Part shown: one piece after another, positions 61,703 to 64,000 of the stretch
Layout: each line of letters opens with the position of its first letter
Position numbering within the stretch: position 1 is the stretch's first letter
DNA from: Theobroma cacao
Lineage: Eukaryota > Streptophyta > Magnoliopsida > Malvales > Malvaceae
Length of the DNA: 64,000 nucleotides
Direction of reading: 5' to 3'
Assembly: GCF_000208745.1 (NCBI RefSeq)
Contig: NC_030857.1
Coordinates: forward strand, 9,692,371-9,756,370
Notes under the pieces: generated by a model
The model's database searches: none
What the model saw: the letters and a program-made list of their open reading frames with translations, nothing else
Told to the model about the DNA's origin: nothing
Position numbers and translations under genes: made by a program

Positions 61703-64000
61703 GTCATGGGAAATTTAGCTTCTAGTGTGAAAATCGGAAAATAGAAATGAAGTTCAATTAAATGTTGTCATTTGTCATTTTTACCATGCACCATGACATT
61801 TCTTCATTTCCCTGCTATATATAGGTAATAGGATTTAATATCCATCATCCGTGTCATCATGTTTGCATTCTCTCACCACCTCTCTCGATTCCCTGTTGCA
61901 GCTACAAGTTTTTTGTCTCCTTTTAAATATGATACTAATAAAAGAATGCTTATACTTTTAAATATAATACTAATAAAAGAATGCTTATGTTTCAACTCGT
62001 TTTTAGTTCTCCCCTTTCCCTATCATTCAATTCCATGTATTTACGATGAAGCTTCCCCACGTCATGTGTTGTCCTAAGCCATACCATGCCAGAAATAACA
62101 AGATTGGCTGAAAATTGAAAAAGTCTTCAGATTTGGCCCCAGGTGTAGAATTATTTTTTGCTGACACTGAGATAAAACATTTGCATCGTTTTAATATTTC
62201 TTTTCAAGCCACTGAATGACTTGTCACTTCATATTTAATTTTGAGGTTTACCAATTAATTCCACTATTTTTTTACATATATGAGAGTACGTAGGACAATC
62301 CTATACCTAATTAATTTGAACATTCAAACACAAAATCTATTCGGAATAAGATGTCGTGGATCCAATCCTCACAAACATTACTTTCCATATTACTTGTATG
62401 GAATAAGTAACCAACAAGGAATACTTTTTTGTTTCAATATTCAGTCAAGAAAGTGTCCCGATATTCACAAAGTTAATTTGCATATTGTATCCGTACATTG
62501 TAATTATACTAAACTTGACCTTTTTTTATTTTCTTAATATTTAATAGTTTAATATATCAATAACACACGTACATACATACAAAAAATAAAACCATAAAGG
62601 ATTTCGCAACATTAATTATGAATATTCAAATTGAGTTGATCCCAGGAACATGGTTAGTCAACTTTTGTTAAGATGGTCAAAGATAAACGAATAAAGATTA
62701 AAAATTTTAAAAATTAATATATTAAACTTAATTAATAATCAAAATATTGTTAATAGAAACTAATTTAATATAACATGTAAATCAAGAAAAAAAAGACTTA
62801 CAATAATTTTTTTAAAAAGTTATGCTCGATTATATTTTTTGAATTCAAATTTATCAATTAAAAATTATATACTGAAAAAATCCATTTCTTTAGAATTGAG
62901 TGTTTAATATTTTGATTCATATTACTTTTGTTTATGAGTTGAAGCATTGAGATTTAATGGCTCAAGTGTAGAAGAATCATTTGGATGATTTGCATATTTT
63001 CTTTTAAAGAATTTATTCAATATTTTCAATTTACTCATACTTTGTCAAATTTGAAAAAAAAATTAATGCATTCAACATCCAATATTCTTATTTTATTTCT
63101 ATCTAAACTTATAATACTAAATATAAAATTATAATACATAAAATATAAATAGTTAAATACAATATACAAGATTGTTAATTTCTTCTTATATGATTAAAAT
63201 TATTTAAAGGTTATATATTCAAGATAATTCTCTTTTAACTAAATATAAAACATAAAACATATAAAAAAAATATATTCAAAATAATTTTTTTCGTACATAG
63301 TCAGTATTAATAAAAAAATGATATATTGATAAAATTTTAAGCAACAACTATAGTTTATATTTAAAAATTATATAATAATTTATTAATTTTTAAATATTCA
63401 AAATATTTTCTCTAAAAAAAATTATTAAAATTATAAAAAATAAATTTTATATAATAACAAAAAGAAGAATATGGTAAGTAAAAGTTAGAATTCATATATG
63501 ATATAATAAAAAAAGAAAAAGAAATATGATTGATAATTCGTAAAAATTTTAAAAAGATTTTATAAAAATTTAAAATACATGAACAAATAAAATAAAAATA
63601 AAAAAATATAAATTGAGAGAAGAAGAAAAAGCTTTAAAATTGAGACATGTGAAATTATTTTGTTATTCTTTATATGTATTAATTATTAAATAAAAAATTA
63701 TTTTAAAGAAGTCATTAAAAAAATATATAAAAACTTTTAAAATTTTTATATAATATAAACAAAATTTTAAAAATTCCCCCCCCAAATGTAATGGAGGCTC
63801 CGCCAATCTTCCTCAAAATTTGACGTTGGAAAGCCATTCAGTTGCCCATCTTTCATATGTAACAGTTCGTGGTTTTTTAGGCCTCACGCCTTTATGGGCT
63901 TAAAGTTTTTGGTCATTTAAAAAATACCATTTCAGAGTAGAGGGTAGGTATTTTTTTTTTTCATTTTTCTTATTTCTTTTTTCAGTATTTAGAAATATAA
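61703..64000. other. AT-rich right end, no gene recognised
   Basis: A 36-bp direct repeat containing AATACTAATAAAAGAATGCT occurs twice at about 61922-61992. From 62550 to 63770 the DNA is very AT-rich with no long frame. A C run near 63775-63783 is followed by GGAGGCTCCGCC, a composition seen at the edge of some plant repeats. Nothing else could be assigned. Confidence 0.5.

Overview
This is plant nuclear DNA, most likely from a eudicot. The genes are spaced by AT-rich DNA, carry GT/AG introns with T-rich acceptors, and sit among Ty1-copia, gypsy-like, L1-type LINE and SINE remnants. The proteins (E+ class PPR, GUX xylan glucuronosyltransferase, SCPL carboxypeptidase, plant-type VPS45, DUF506) all fit a flowering plant. 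I cannot fix the species; a woody rosid is a reasonable guess.

Layout. (1) 1-11460 is transposon territory. A decayed DUF1985 (Ulp1-associated) gene lies on the minus strand with three tandem arrays in and around it. One LTR-like terminus cuts into it at 163/164, and a related terminus ends at 7140 directly against the gag frame of a Ty1-copia copy. (2) 13102-21226 holds two minus-strand genes, an intronless PPR gene (1030 aa) and a ten-exon serine carboxypeptidase-like gene (473 aa). (3) 24085-33300 is an ancient tandem duplication of the last exon and 3' flank of a RimP-like gene. The downstream copy is split by a 6.5-kb nest of three LTR insertions, each bounded by TG..CA-like ends and near-perfect 5-bp target duplications. 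(4) 33301-40511 holds the intact five-exon RimP-like gene (325 aa, probably plastid) and a four-exon GUX gene (644 aa, Golgi). (5) 43079-50286 is VPS45 on the plus strand (13 exons, 568 aa). (6) 51000-56930 is a dead LINE carrying a SINE with a 16-bp target duplication. (7) 60353-61352 is a three-exon DUF506 gene (257 aa), followed by AT-rich DNA to the end.

The six intact genes are independent housekeeping or cell-wall functions: organelle RNA editing or maturation, organelle ribosome maturation, secretory proteolysis, xylan decoration, endosomal/vacuolar SNARE control, and an uncharacterised PDDEXK-like protein. They do not form a pathway. For every multi-exon gene I chose splice sites by eye so that the phases close, and each total is an exact multiple of three.

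The strongest new-looking observation is at 238-611: three copies of a 72-nt (24-codon) exon, each with its own AG acceptor and GT donor, separated by two introns of exactly 79 nt, at the 3' side of the DUF1985 gene. Next are the interrupted RimP-exon duplication, the three-LTR nest, and two LTRs seeded with unrelated palindromes. Two single-N positions (27994 and 61624) sit beside local duplications and look like assembly joins.
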